Positions 1 to 9,200 of a DNA stretch of 20,482 bases are shown piece after piece. A model generated the notes under the pieces. It made no database searches and had not been told where the DNA came from. It saw nothing but the letters and a program-made list of their open reading frames with translations. This DNA is from Phallusia fumigata (Eukaryota > Chordata > Ascidiacea > Phlebobranchia > Ascidiidae). The position numbers and the translations under genes are program-made. The stretch lies in NCBI GenBank assembly GCA_008931825.1, contig QXVZ01030610.1, forward strand, positions 1 to 20,482, read 5' to 3'. Position 1 is the stretch's first letter. Each line of letters begins with the position of its first letter.

Positions 1-38
1 ATCTGGAGTAAGCTTCCTATGCGACAGGTTATAGATAA

Positions 39-605
39 CATAGATTTCCCCGAGACTGCATAGGTCAGTGCGTAGCACGCTTTCTCAACAGCAAGCATAG
101 CGACCGCAAACCCAAACCACGCTCCAACGATTCGAAACAGTTGTGCACAAGACTACCATACTTGGGACCAATCTCGCATCAAATCAGCAGAGAAATGGGA
201 AGATTCCTAAGGCGGTTCACTCACGACAAAGTTCGCCAGAGGGTAATCCATGACACCAACAAACTTGGATCTCAATTCCGCCTTAAATACCGGCAACCCC
301 AGTTGGCAAGATCCAACGTAGTCTACCAGCTTACTTGCTCATGCGGAGCCACATACATCGGCCAAACGCGACGCAATCTGCGTACACGTGTTACTGAACA
401 TGCCAAAGACAATAATAAATCAATGGTGTGTGCACACATTTAATCCAACCCCAACCACACAGTAAATTTTAAAGAACCTGAAGTGTTGGGCACCACCAAC
501 CACAGGTACAAGCTGATGATCTTGGAGTCGCTCAATATACAACAGTTCAAACCTCAGTTAAACATAGATCAAGAGTCCACGCCATTGTTTTTATTTAATG
601 TTTAA
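39..605 (+). pseudogene. Penelope-like element ORF, C-terminal part with GIY-YIG endonuclease domain
   Basis: One frame stays open from 39 to 440, is broken by a TAA at 441-443, and continues in the same frame to the natural stop at 603-605. The frame opens after a stop at 36-38. The GIY-YIG core is visible as VVYQLTCSCGATYIGQTRR followed by RTRVTEH, around bases 318-400. It is preceded by a linker reading LPYLGPISHQ, and the tail after the in-frame stop reads LGTTNHRYKLMILESL. In Penelope-like elements this domain follows the reverse transcriptase and nicks target DNA during insertion. The nonsense codon inside an otherwise intact tail marks a dead copy. A GIY-YIG gene unrelated to a transposon is less likely because of the linker and tail. 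Confidence 0.8.
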
Positions 606-739
606 ACGCGTGGCGGCTACAGCGTGATCTATTTGTACCTTGACGGATGTTCTTATCAGTTGGTTTTATCGTTTTTAACAGTTTTTACGCGCCCCCCCCT
701 TTTTTCCTTTACCGTGACATGTAACTTTGCGCCGCTTTT

Positions 740-800
740 CCGAGTTATTCCTGATGATGACAGCAGCGTTTGTCGAAACGTAGGATATGTTTTATACACA
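740..800 (+). ncRNA. Hammerhead-like ribozyme core in the Penelope element 3' region
   Basis: CTGATGA at 751-757 and GAAAC at 775-779 match the two conserved core strands of a hammerhead ribozyme. Between them GACA (759-762) can pair with TGTC (771-774) as a short stem II, with one extra base next to the core. Penelope-like elements are known to carry short-stem hammerheads. Stems I and III are not convincing by eye, so this copy may be inactive. Confidence 0.4.
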
Positions 801-907
801 AGTACTGGCTTGTATCTTCCTACTGATAATGCAAAATACTTTTACAAATGGGGCTCATTAGTATTTTACCAGTTAAGGTTGATATAAAAGTTTCAAATGT
901 GACTTGC

Positions 908-1663
908 CTCAATAACAAATCCCCTTAGATGAACTGGTGGAACATATTTTTCTACTAATTTCCACTTTGTTCGGTAATGACTATAAAGCTTTTCAACAAG
1001 AAATTTTTCTTCTAAAAGGAAATTTTTTGTATTGTTAAAAAGACTTATACAAGACACAAAACAAAATAATTTGGCAAGTTTGTTCAGGAGACCAACTAAA
1101 AAAAGTGTAAGTTAAAAATGCTTTTTATGACAAACTGAAATCCTATTTCAATTTCACAAAAGAAAAAAGAAAAACAATTGGCACCATCAGTTGTGAGGTT
1201 TTCAATTAGAAAACCATCAGTCATCTTCACAGTGCAAAATTCATCACTTAAAGTATCATCCACAATTTTTTGAAAATCAAATTCATTTACAGCTTGAAAG
1301 TTATTGGTACACAGCAGGGAAAACCTAAAGTACACAACTTTTTTAAATCTTGTAAAAGGTAAATATTGAAAGGTTAAATTAACTGAAATCTTGGTAAATG
1401 CTTCATTTTTTTTGTAAACCTATTTAATTACACAAATGCTTTGCACAAAAGTGTGTTAAAGACAAATAATTATCAAATTAATAAAATTTCACTATATTAT
1501 CAATATTGCAGAAAACAACCATTATTTAAGAAAAGAAGAAAACAACATCATAACTCAATTGTTACCTTTTTCCTTTTTTAAACACCCATTTGTGAGTGAG
1601 TAACAAGTCACTCCAACACCTCAATTCCGAACCATCATTTACTTCCCGTTGAGATGTGGCCAT
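908..1663 (-). CDS. Gene C: 5' three exons of a gene paralogous to gene B (incomplete)
   Basis: I do not recognise the family of this N-terminal region. Exons on the minus strand are 1663-1566, 1324-1185 and 1011-908, together 114 codons with compatible phases (2, 1, 0). The ATG at 1663-1661 opens MATSQREVNDGSELRCW. Exon 2 contains MTDGFLIENLT and exon 3 contains SHYRTKWKLVEKYVPPVH. Lengths of exons 2 and 3 (140 and 104 bases) equal those of gene B on the other strand, and exon 3 ends at a GC-type donor (GCAAGT) just as in B. No further exon is seen before the Penelope element begins near 890, so the gene is either truncated by that insertion or continues outside the window. All three exons lack stops and coding similarity to B is well kept, suggesting past or present selection. 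Confidence 0.65.
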
Positions 1664-2773
1664 TTGGCAACTTTTATTGTCTTTCGTCTATCTTCTGTAC
1701 GTAGGAATTCACATTAGATAAAAACAACTTTACCAATTTTGAGTTCTGTTGCCGAGTACAAAACGCAAAAAATGATAAGAGGTAAACAAATGAGCAATTA
1801 CCGTATTCAGCATACGGCATGCTTAGACTAGTGCAATTGCATTACGAAAAGCCAACATAAAAACGTATCAATGCCAATGCGTTTCAGTGTTGTGTTTGTA
1901 TCTTAACTAACACACTATTTCATAAATTACAAGCAAAAAAAGTTGTTTTTAGCTGCTAAAAACCTGGTCTGAAGTTTGTTCGTGACGCTGCGAAAAAGAG
2001 GAACTATTTGTTCCTTTAGCAAACAAGAACTTAGTTTGCATCACGGGGAATACCCTTTTTTCCTTGATCGCCCGGATGTTCAGTTAACCGGAACGTGACA
2101 TTGATCGGATAAAAAACCTTGGCCATTTTGAGAGAATCAAAACACAAACATGAATAATTCCGCGCCTAATATTTAATCTCAGATACAACTGTTCAAAAAC
2201 TATTACGCGCAAAATGCATTTTCATTTGATTCGGTAAAGTAAGAAAGCTATGTGCATTAAAATATGTGTAGGCAAATACGCATTGGACCCAGGAACCTCC
2301 ATAGAAGTTCCAACTACTTGCATTTAGGAACAATTGTGCCGATTTTTAGAAAAATATTAGGCGAAGAACTGTATTTCTTTTTATTATTGACTTCGTCAAA
2401 ATGACGCTACGGTTGACTGAACATCCGAGCAACCAACTAAAACAGGGTATTCCCCGTAATACAAGCTAGATTCTTGTTTGCTAAAGAAAATGGAATAGAA
2501 ATAGATCCTCTTTTTTGCCGTCACGATTTAAGCACACATCAGCCTATTGGTAATAAATAGTTACAATCTTTGCTTGTAACTTATTCATACTTTGTTTTGT
2601 AAGTTACACACAAATTTAAAAAATTTTATTTTTTGCCTCATAAATTTGCATTGCAAATGGGATCAGTTTTGCATCAGTCCTAACACTGTCTTTTAATCTC
2701 ATATTTTCTACACAGCAAATTTGCTTGATTTACTCTGTACAAAAGATAAACAGATGATAACAAAGTAGCTATA
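1664..2773. promoter_or_regulatory. Divergent intergenic region between genes C (-) and A (+)
   Basis: The two ATG codons at 1663 (minus) and 2774 (plus) face away from each other across 1.1 kb whose outer parts are themselves distantly inverted copies. For example, TCTATCTTCTGTAC on one side resembles the complement of the AAAAGATAAACAGAT region on the other. The middle is filled by a MITE. A splice-acceptor-like TTTTCTACACAG ends at 2715, upstream of the plus-strand ATG. It suits a 5' leader intron or spliced-leader addition. No TATA box could be assigned with confidence. Confidence 0.45.
1981..2525. mobile_element. MITE-like non-coding element with long terminal inverted repeats (copy 1)
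   Basis: Left arm 1981 to about 2103 and right arm about 2400 to 2525 are inverted copies of about 120 bases with indels. Shared blocks include CGTGACG at the ends, TTTAGCAAACAAGAA, ACGGGGAATACCC and GGATGTTCAGT. The roughly 300-base interior has no coding capacity. Long inverted arms and no transposase are typical of a foldback or MITE-type DNA element. A target-site duplication could not be fixed by eye. Confidence 0.75.
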
Positions 2774-3212
2774 ATGACCAAATCTGAACAGGAAGCAAAT
2801 GATGGTTCGGAATTAAAATGTTGGAGTGACTTGTCATTCACTCATAAATAGGTATTTGATAAGGGAAAAAAGGTAATAATGAAGTATGATAAAATTTGGC
2901 TTTAATAAACAGTTTTTATATCAAGTACCATGTTTACAATCCATTGGATTTTATTTCAAAAACAGGCCACTTTCTCAGTCAACTTTGTGCTTAATTAGGA
3001 TTGCGAATATGTTTTTTTCAATATTTACCTTTTTGCACTTTTAATATTTTGAAAGACTTTTTGTACTTTTAGCTTTTCGCTGTTGTGTGTAAAAAACTTT
3101 CAAGACATAACCAAAAAGGATTTTCAAAAATTTGTTAATGGTACTCTCAGCTATGGATTTCAGACTGTGAAGATAACTGATGGTTTTCTGATTGAAGACC
3201 TCACATCTGAAG
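2774..3212 (+). pseudogene. Pseudogene A: broken copy of the first two exons of gene B
   Basis: Exon 1 (2774-2872) starts like gene B (MTKSEQEANDGSELKCWSDL), but the tryptophan codon TGG of B is TAG at 2849-2851. Extra bases before the donor (exon length 99 against 95 in B and 98 in C) also put it out of phase with exon 2. Exon 2 (3073-3212, 140 bases) is open and nearly identical to B, including KITDGFLIEDLTSEG and the GTACAAA donor. No counterpart of exon 3 is found downstream. The nonsense codon, the phase break and the missing exons mark it as dead. An alternative is a very short 25-residue product. Confidence 0.8.
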
Positions 3213-3613
3213 GTACAAATTGTTTTATTGTTACACCACAGATTTTTATCAGTAGGGTGGTAAATATTTAAAGTATTTAACTTGTCAAGAGTTGCACAAC
3301 AACAGTATTTTAAGCTTAAATTCATTTTTAGTCAGTATTCAACGGTTATATGCAAAGTGAGTTTAGGCCAAACTAAAAAAGACCAGATTTAATGAGCTTT
3401 GGCTGATCGAGAAGATTTTAACCAGATTATGTTTCCATTTCATTTCAAAACTTAGATAAAGTTGTGACCCTGGTTTTAAATTTTACAATGATCTCGTTTT
3501 ATTTATTGCCACACGCCATTGTATTACATTACAACTGTAATTAGAAAATCCCAAATTAAAACCGTTTTCTGTTTTAGATCCTGTAAACTTAAATTGCTGC
3601 AGTAATTCATCCA

Positions 3614-3692
3614 ATGGCCACGCTGCTTACTGCTCTGGTGGCTATTACGGTATTCTACGTATTATTTGGATTGGGATTTTTTCTTAACAAAG
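3614..3692 (+). CDS. Possible first exon encoding a membrane-anchor peptide
   Basis: A short open exon begins at an ATG in good context (CCAATGGCC) and reads MATLLTALVAITVFYVLFGL, then a few more residues, before a donor AAAG|GTAAAC at 3693. The peptide is an almost unbroken hydrophobic stretch of about 22 residues, as expected for a signal anchor. No matching downstream exon could be found, and I do not recognise the family. Chance is possible for so short a stretch. It lies just beyond the end of the segmental duplication. Confidence 0.25.
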
Positions 3693-3758
3693 GTAAACCA
3701 TGAGATTGTCGGTGACAAGTAGTTGACACTGAAACAACACTGGCTTTCTCTAACTTAC

Positions 3759-3978
3759 CATAGCTATGCGCAACTGGCAATAATTGTAGCGTTCTCTGCG
3801 AAATGTTGTTTTTATGTTCGGAGCTTGGTACCTCAACTAAAAACTGGATTCCACTTTGCTGGATAAATGTCTTTTTTTCCCAGGGACCGGGCGGGGTCAG
3901 AACCCAGAACCCTCCGAGTTCCGGTTGTTTTTTTACTATTGCACACAACTGACTATCTGCCTTCGATCCGAAATCCAT
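3759..3978 (-). CDS. Possible orphan first exon, unknown protein
   Basis: An open stretch of 73 codons starts at ATG 3978, preceded by an in-frame TGA, and ends at a strong donor (TATG|GTAAGT). It is richer in GC than its surroundings. It reads MDFGSKADSQLCAIVKKQPE at the start and GIQFLVEVPSSEHKNN later. I do not recognise it and found no downstream exon on the minus strand. It could be the remains of an inserted gene or a chance open frame in a GC-richer patch. Confidence 0.25.
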
Positions 3979-5134
3979 GTCTTCACTTCACTTGCGCTGT
4001 AGTACTTGCGTCGTGTGTTTGGACTCCATGAGGGCAAGTCTGCAACCGCTCTATCAGCATCTCACGAGGTGGTTCATCTCTTTTCCACGCTCTGAATCAA
4101 AAATTTTACAAAACTACAACGATACTCGTAATGTTGACCTGCCCTTGCCCGAAAAATACGTTTCGCCTATTTTCGGCAGTTTTGACACTTTTAGGGGTCG
4201 CTGCACAAAGCTCGCTTGCAAACCCGCTTTACTCGTTCATAAACCCCATTTAACCCTACTGGTGGTTTCTTTGGTTGATTATGAAGTTTGAGGATTACAA
4301 TATTTGCACGAAGCATCGTTTACCACTATAACAAAGCTTGAAAGCTTTTGTTTCCGGCTATTAGCAGATGTTGTGCTTGGTTTAACGGCGTCAAAGCAAC
4401 AACAATGGCAACCAACAAACAGGTAATTTGGCAGCAGCAGTGTTCTAAAGGAACAACAACACCAAAATAGACAAACGATCGCACAAAGTTGTCAACCAAG
4501 AACTCACCAACTGTTTTGCGACACAGGTCAACTAGTACACGGAAGTGACGTGTCTCTACAGTTGCAATTCAGTGTCAACTGACCTTAATGTTCACCAAAT
4601 AAAGCACATGTAGCAGGCTTGCCGAAAGTAACTTGCTGTAAACAGCTCACGTAGTCGTTGTAGGCTAATTACTCAATGAACTCACTGTAGAATATACATA
4701 CAACCATCGGTCACATGCGTGAACCAATAATTGCAAATAACTGCAGCATGCTAATATTAAACACTTACCTACGAACACAGAAACGCTGGTTACTTGCACA
4801 GTCGGTCGACACAAAACAGGTATTAAAATTAGCCGTATTTATTGCTTCAAATGCAAATGAGAACAATTTACCATAAGCAACTAGAAATACACCTTACTCT
4901 GCCACGTTGCACAGCAAATGAACCTAGCATTAACTTAGACAATGGTTTTAAATAGTCTAGTAATGGCTTGTGTCTTCTTATGGAAGATTAATTCGGATAA
5001 CCGTTAAGAAAACGGTTTTAATGCTGCACAATAAAGAGCAATGTTTTTGATGCCAATACACATGCTCTGAAGCAAATCTTTAACATCAAAGTTTCAACAT
5101 GAGCACCAAAGCCAAAAATGTAGTATTCAAGAGG
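3979..5134. other. Gene-poor stretch, nothing assigned
   Basis: Open frames here (for example 3977-4291 on plus) lack recognisable motifs or plausible splice partners. AT-rich and CAA-rich patches occur around 4400-4470. No repeat shared with the rest of the window was noticed. Confidence 0.4.
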
Positions 5135-5426
5135 GTTTGTTTGTTTGTTTCATTTTTATCCTCGGAGGACGGAACAACGCCTGAATGCGTTATGCTCACA
5201 ATGAGTCCGCCGTCGAGCTACCTGCTTGATTGCAGTTCCGTTGGATCATTTTTTATTCGATGTTTTCGCTGACTTCAATTTGGGTCAACCCATCGGGATC
5301 CTCTGGGTTGAAGCAATGCCGCTCAAGTTTCTTGCTCAGGGAGACACAAGCGACCGAGATGGGATTAGAACCTACAACCTTGTGTGCAAAAGGCAGTCTC
5401 GCTAACCACTTGGCCATCTTGGCGGT
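5135..5426 (-). mobile_element. tRNA-derived SINE
   Basis: On the minus strand the element opens with a tRNA-like head. An A-box-like TGGCCAAGTGG lies at 5416-5406 and a B-box-like GGTTCTAATCC (one mismatch to GGTTCGAATCC) at 5372-5362. It then has an unrelated body and ends in a short AAAC repeat tail at 5150-5135. This is the standard SINE layout. Internal RNA polymerase III promoter boxes would have driven it. It lies just downstream of the PARP14-like stop codon, in the same orientation. Confidence 0.75.
5252..5257 (-). terminator. Candidate polyadenylation signal AATAAA inside the SINE
   Basis: AATAAA reads on the minus strand about 240 bases beyond the stop codon of the PARP14-like gene (5497-5499). 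If used, the SINE would supply the 3' end of the host mRNA. No other canonical signal was noticed between the stop and this site. Confidence 0.35.
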
Positions 5427-5496
5427 TTGAGGACAAATGTGGTATGTAACCAGGATACAGCTCACTCTTAATTTACACATTCTCGCATTCAGTGTT

Positions 5497-6243
5497 TTAT
5501 GATGCGAATGTCAACACGTAAAGGGGATAAGCCCTCTCATTTTTTGTAACGGTTAATATTAGGGGTGCTACTTCAAAGATATTGTCAAGTACAACATCTG
5601 CCATAATAACTTGACGGCTTCCGTTGTGGTCCTTCCAGGCGTACTTGATAGCGTGTTGGATGCGGTGAAAAAACGATGCGCCCTCACCATCGTCAGATGT
5701 GTCGCTTTTGTTAGCTGAAAAGCAATGTCAGAAAAGTCATGGTAAACAAATGTTAAAAATATTATTACATCGACACGCACCAGAATTATTCCAACCAAGA
5801 CCGCAAAGATTTTCCAACAAGTCTTCTTCGACAACCGGATAGAAATAGTAGCACATTTTAACTGTAGTAGTTTTCTGCCTTTCCGTCATGTATTTTTGAC
5901 ACAGTGTTGGGTTTTTGACTTGCTGCATCTGTGATAAAAAATACTTTTGAAGGCCTAAACTAGACACATATCAATCAGTAGCTGGAATCAATATCAAGGT
6001 GTTTTTTTAGAACGACACAATGTTACAGAAAGCTTTATTTAAAATTAACCTGTATAATTTTGGGCAACTTGGATCCTGGTTGAACAACCAAACGATTAAC
6101 AACAATTTGAAACTTTTTCGTGGTTTCAGGAACATCAAGTAGAAGCCACTCGTTTGTTTCCAATATCCCCCAATCTCCTTCCCAATCTACAAACAAACGT
6201 GTATAAAACGCGACATGACGTGAACTATTTCCAAAGCATGTCG
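5497..6243 (-). other. Divergent ART (PARP catalytic-fold) domain over three exons
   Basis: Exons 6243-6050, 5928-5781 and 5714-5497 encode it. The entry motif reads LPKIIQMQQVKNPTLCQKYM (compare KI.RIQNP.LW..Y in PARPs). The block LYHGT is replaced by YYFYP (1011-1015), so the catalytic His is absent. G.YFA is replaced by GASFF (1045-1049), so the Tyr is lost. The last strand ends YPLYVLTF (1096-1103), matching QAYPEYLITF of the PARP14 group. The third triad position has no Glu. A catalytically silent domain, as in PARP9 and PARP13, is the natural reading. Confidence 0.7.
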
Positions 6244-9200
6244 CTATAAGCAAATGATTGAGTGCATGTAGTAAGTAACACCAAATACGTCAGGTATAAC
6301 CCTGGGCGTTTTAAACGATTTTATAATCCACGCCTATGAAACTAGGGTGGATTTCACCATATTGCCTTTTTACATGCACTATTAACCCATTTAAAAATGC
6401 ATATATATTCACCATGTCATTTCACATTGGGTCCCACAGTTAATTAAGCTTTTTATGACATGATTGTTTCTGCAGGCAAAAACGCATGAGCTCCCACACA
6501 TACAAAGCTGTACAATAATTGTAGGGTACTGTAAATATTTGTACAAAACAGTAGCAAATGTTTTCATTTAATTTCAATAAATTAAAAAATAAAATGACAT
6601 AATTGATAATTATAATCAACTATGGCCCAACCTACAAACTTTAAAAGGCTAGTAAGTTAATTACCAGGGGTATAGGGTAAAACACAGCAACAAATCCACC
6701 ACAATGACATGTTATAAAATCTGTCTATATTTCATCTAATTCGGACATTTTTTAATAATTCGACCCATTTTAGTTGTATAAACATCCTGCCAACTGTAGA
6801 ACACGAAAAGTGCAAAGAAAGCCCCAGTTGAAAGCATACACACCTGAACGGCAGACTCGTTGCAAACACCAATTTTTTACCTTTCATCTCGAATTTAGAG
6901 CTTTTTCCAGTACGATTAAAGAAAGTGAAGCCTTCATTTTCCGTCGCCTCCTGCTCTACTTCTGTGTCCTGTTTCTGCATCGGTTCGGCCTTCGGTTCTT
7001 CTTTATCACTTTGCTCAGGGGTCTCTGAATCAGAAACCCCGAAGTTTGCGTTCTCAAAGTGGTCGTCACTGTCATCGCTTCCGCTGCGTTCATTTTCATG
7101 TGAAGTCTCTCTTTTCTCGTTTTTGCTCAACTTCTTTTGCCCACCTTTTTTTTCGTCATCCGTTGATGCGGATACAGTAACATCGGGCGTTACGGTGATT
7201 CTTCGAACCTCCGGAGAGTGCGGTAAGGAAGAAGTGGTTGTTAAGAGAGAAAAACCAGCTGTATTATCTTTGGTGCCTTTTGGGGTGCTGGCGTCTCTTC
7301 TCAACTTTCTTCTACCATCGCCATTTTTAGCAGTCTCTTCACTAGCAGTGGGACTGCCTTTAATATCAGCTTGGTTAGTTTTGGAAGCATGGGTACGGTT
7401 TGAAGGCTCGTGACTTTCAAGTTTTTTGGTTGTGTAGGGAGGGCATCGGTTGATTCTGAAGTCACGCTGTAAGCTGCTCATGGCCTTTTTGACGTTGTCT
7501 CGCTCACCGATGAGTTTTGCGTTTCTTCCAGACCTGCACAAAGCACTGTTATTATGTATGTCCACAGCTGCTGATTTTAGGACGAAGAAAAATTTGCACG
7601 TGCCGATTATTCGTCCAGCCACCTTACGAAACCTTGGAGCCCTGTATATTTCCCTAAAAGTGTTTAGGTTTTCCAAAACCTGTTTTGGGCCCCGCGAATC
7701 GAAACTAAGTATTCCGGAACCGAAGACCGTCAAACGTTGCAACCAAAAAAAACAACGAGTCTCAGTCTAACGGACCGCGTTCCGCAGAATCTAGAACCGC
7801 ATTTCGAACTAAAATATACCTCGGGATTCTAAAATCAAGCAAACATCGTAATTATATAATACCTTGTTATGCTGGGTTCAATTATCACTTTAAACCGATC
7901 TTCTACATCAAAGATTCTGTCCCGCAAATACATTTCCTCTTCTTGTGTCAGATTAACTTTCTCAGTGTAAGTCTTGGCTTTCAAACTTTGCTCTTTTATG
8001 TAGTGGGCAACAATTGATTGCGCCTGTGACAACAGTGGACAGGTATTGGAATCAGTATTTGAACTGACAAAAAACAACTTTAGCGATTTTTTTCTAATTG
8101 CCTTTAAAATAAAATACGACTTTAGCGACTCATTTGTACATAAGATGCTTTAAAGAGAAAGTGTTATCCAAAAAATATTTAGCGTATCATATTATTACAA
8201 TGATTAAACCAACCTCTCTAATTTCAGAGCTTTTACTGGCGCAGAAAAACAAGCCCGGATTATCATAACCAACATCTACTAATGGTAACTTGACTGGATC
8301 AACAGAAGTATCGTCTGCCACTGGTTGAGCGACTAAGAGAAACAATTTGTGTGAAAAGAAACAATTGTCAACAAACCTGCATAACTCTGCCCAAATGAGG
8401 ACTTGTTTTGTTAATGTCATTAGCAGATTAATGTCGATGTTACAAGCATAAGCAGAATATAGCGTGTGGTTTTAAAATCTGTTGTTTTGCTTGGAAGACT
8501 TGACAGTTACCAACCAACCAACGTAGTGTACTTTAAAAAAGCGTACAACAAACCGTTGAAAGGGTCGGCAATTGCATCACTAGCTTCCGCAGTGATGTCG
8601 CCTTGTTTTACTGTAACATTCATACCTCCATGTGTCGAAAGGGGCGTTTGTTTTGTCTTAGGCTGTGTGGCGATGGCTTGACCAGCACCTGTGCCGAAAA
8701 ACTGCCAAAACAATGTTGTTTATAACAATGCTTGAAAACACTTAACAAGGATATGTTCATAACTCTTATCACAAATATACTGGCCCGAACAGCTTTATTT
8801 ATTAAACGTTTCACCAATACCTCATACAACAAGGTTTGCGCCAGACACGCAGGTGTTTTATGCACGTTGGTGCGAAAACGTATAGGTTGTGAAAAAATGA
8901 CGTCATCGATAGTACAAAAATAATATTGTTTACTGATGATGGCATGAGTTAATATCGAAACTTTTGATGAATAAAGCATGTCGTCTTTAAGAACTATTTG
9001 GGCCAGTATACTTTTGAACGCATGAAAACTTTGATAAAACTCGAAGGGTGGCTTTCACCATACAGCCATTCCACGTACCCCATCACTCAAAGGATATGTA
9101 TTCTATGTTCAATATTTTACACTGGGTCCCATAGTTAGTTAGGCTTTTTATGGCATGGTTGTTTCTACAGACAGAAACGCATGGGTCTCCACACAAACAA

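Larger units (their letters stand above)
1..890 (+). mobile_element. Penelope-like retroelement, 3' part (truncated by window edge)
   Basis: This is the 3' portion of a Penelope-like element. A decayed coding region with a GIY-YIG endonuclease motif ends at 605, followed by about 285 bases of 3' non-coding sequence with a hammerhead-like motif at 751-779. The right limit near 890 is set by the start of sequence paralogous to exon 3 of the neighbouring genes (908-1011). The reverse transcriptase part would lie left of the window. The family call rests on the linker plus GIY-YIG arrangement and the ribozyme-like 3' motif. Confidence 0.7.
1632..3340. repeat. Segmental duplication, left copy (partner 14199-15975)
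   Basis: This segment aligns along its whole length with 14199-15975 in the same orientation. The shared order is first-exon start on minus, spacer, inverted-repeat element, spacer, then exons 1 and 2 on plus. Both copies contain the same MITE at the same place, so the element was present before the duplication. Similarity fades shortly after exon 2 of the plus-strand gene in this copy, whereas the right copy continues into exon 3. Confidence 0.85.

Noticed and set aside
624..887. 87-codon plus-strand open frame
   Set aside because: It lies in the 3' region of the Penelope element across the hammerhead-like motif and has no protein features.
4384..4421. Short ATGGCAACCAACAAACAG frame with a GTAATT donor
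   Set aside because: Six codons with no partner exon. Too short to support.
5355..5426. Functional tRNA gene
   Set aside because: The A and B boxes are present, but no acceptor stem closes the molecule and the B box has a mismatch. The SINE reading is better.
5253..5480. Minus-strand open frame beginning near 5480 (contains MAKWLARLPFAHKVVGSNP)
   Set aside because: It is the translation of the tRNA-like head of the SINE, a common false gene.
5929..5954. Alternative acceptor at GTGTCTAG for the ART exon (5954 instead of 5928)
   Set aside because: It would break the reading phase after exon 6243-6050. The acceptor before MQQVKNP keeps phase and matches the PARP motif.
6925..7413. 162-codon plus-strand open frame
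   Set aside because: It lies antisense to the charged-linker exon, and its Ser/Leu/Phe-rich content is the mirror of that composition.
8024..8061. Alternative acceptor TTTTGTCAG for exon 13
   Set aside because: It needs one leading base, but the preceding exon ends in phase 0. The later CACAG at 8024 fits.
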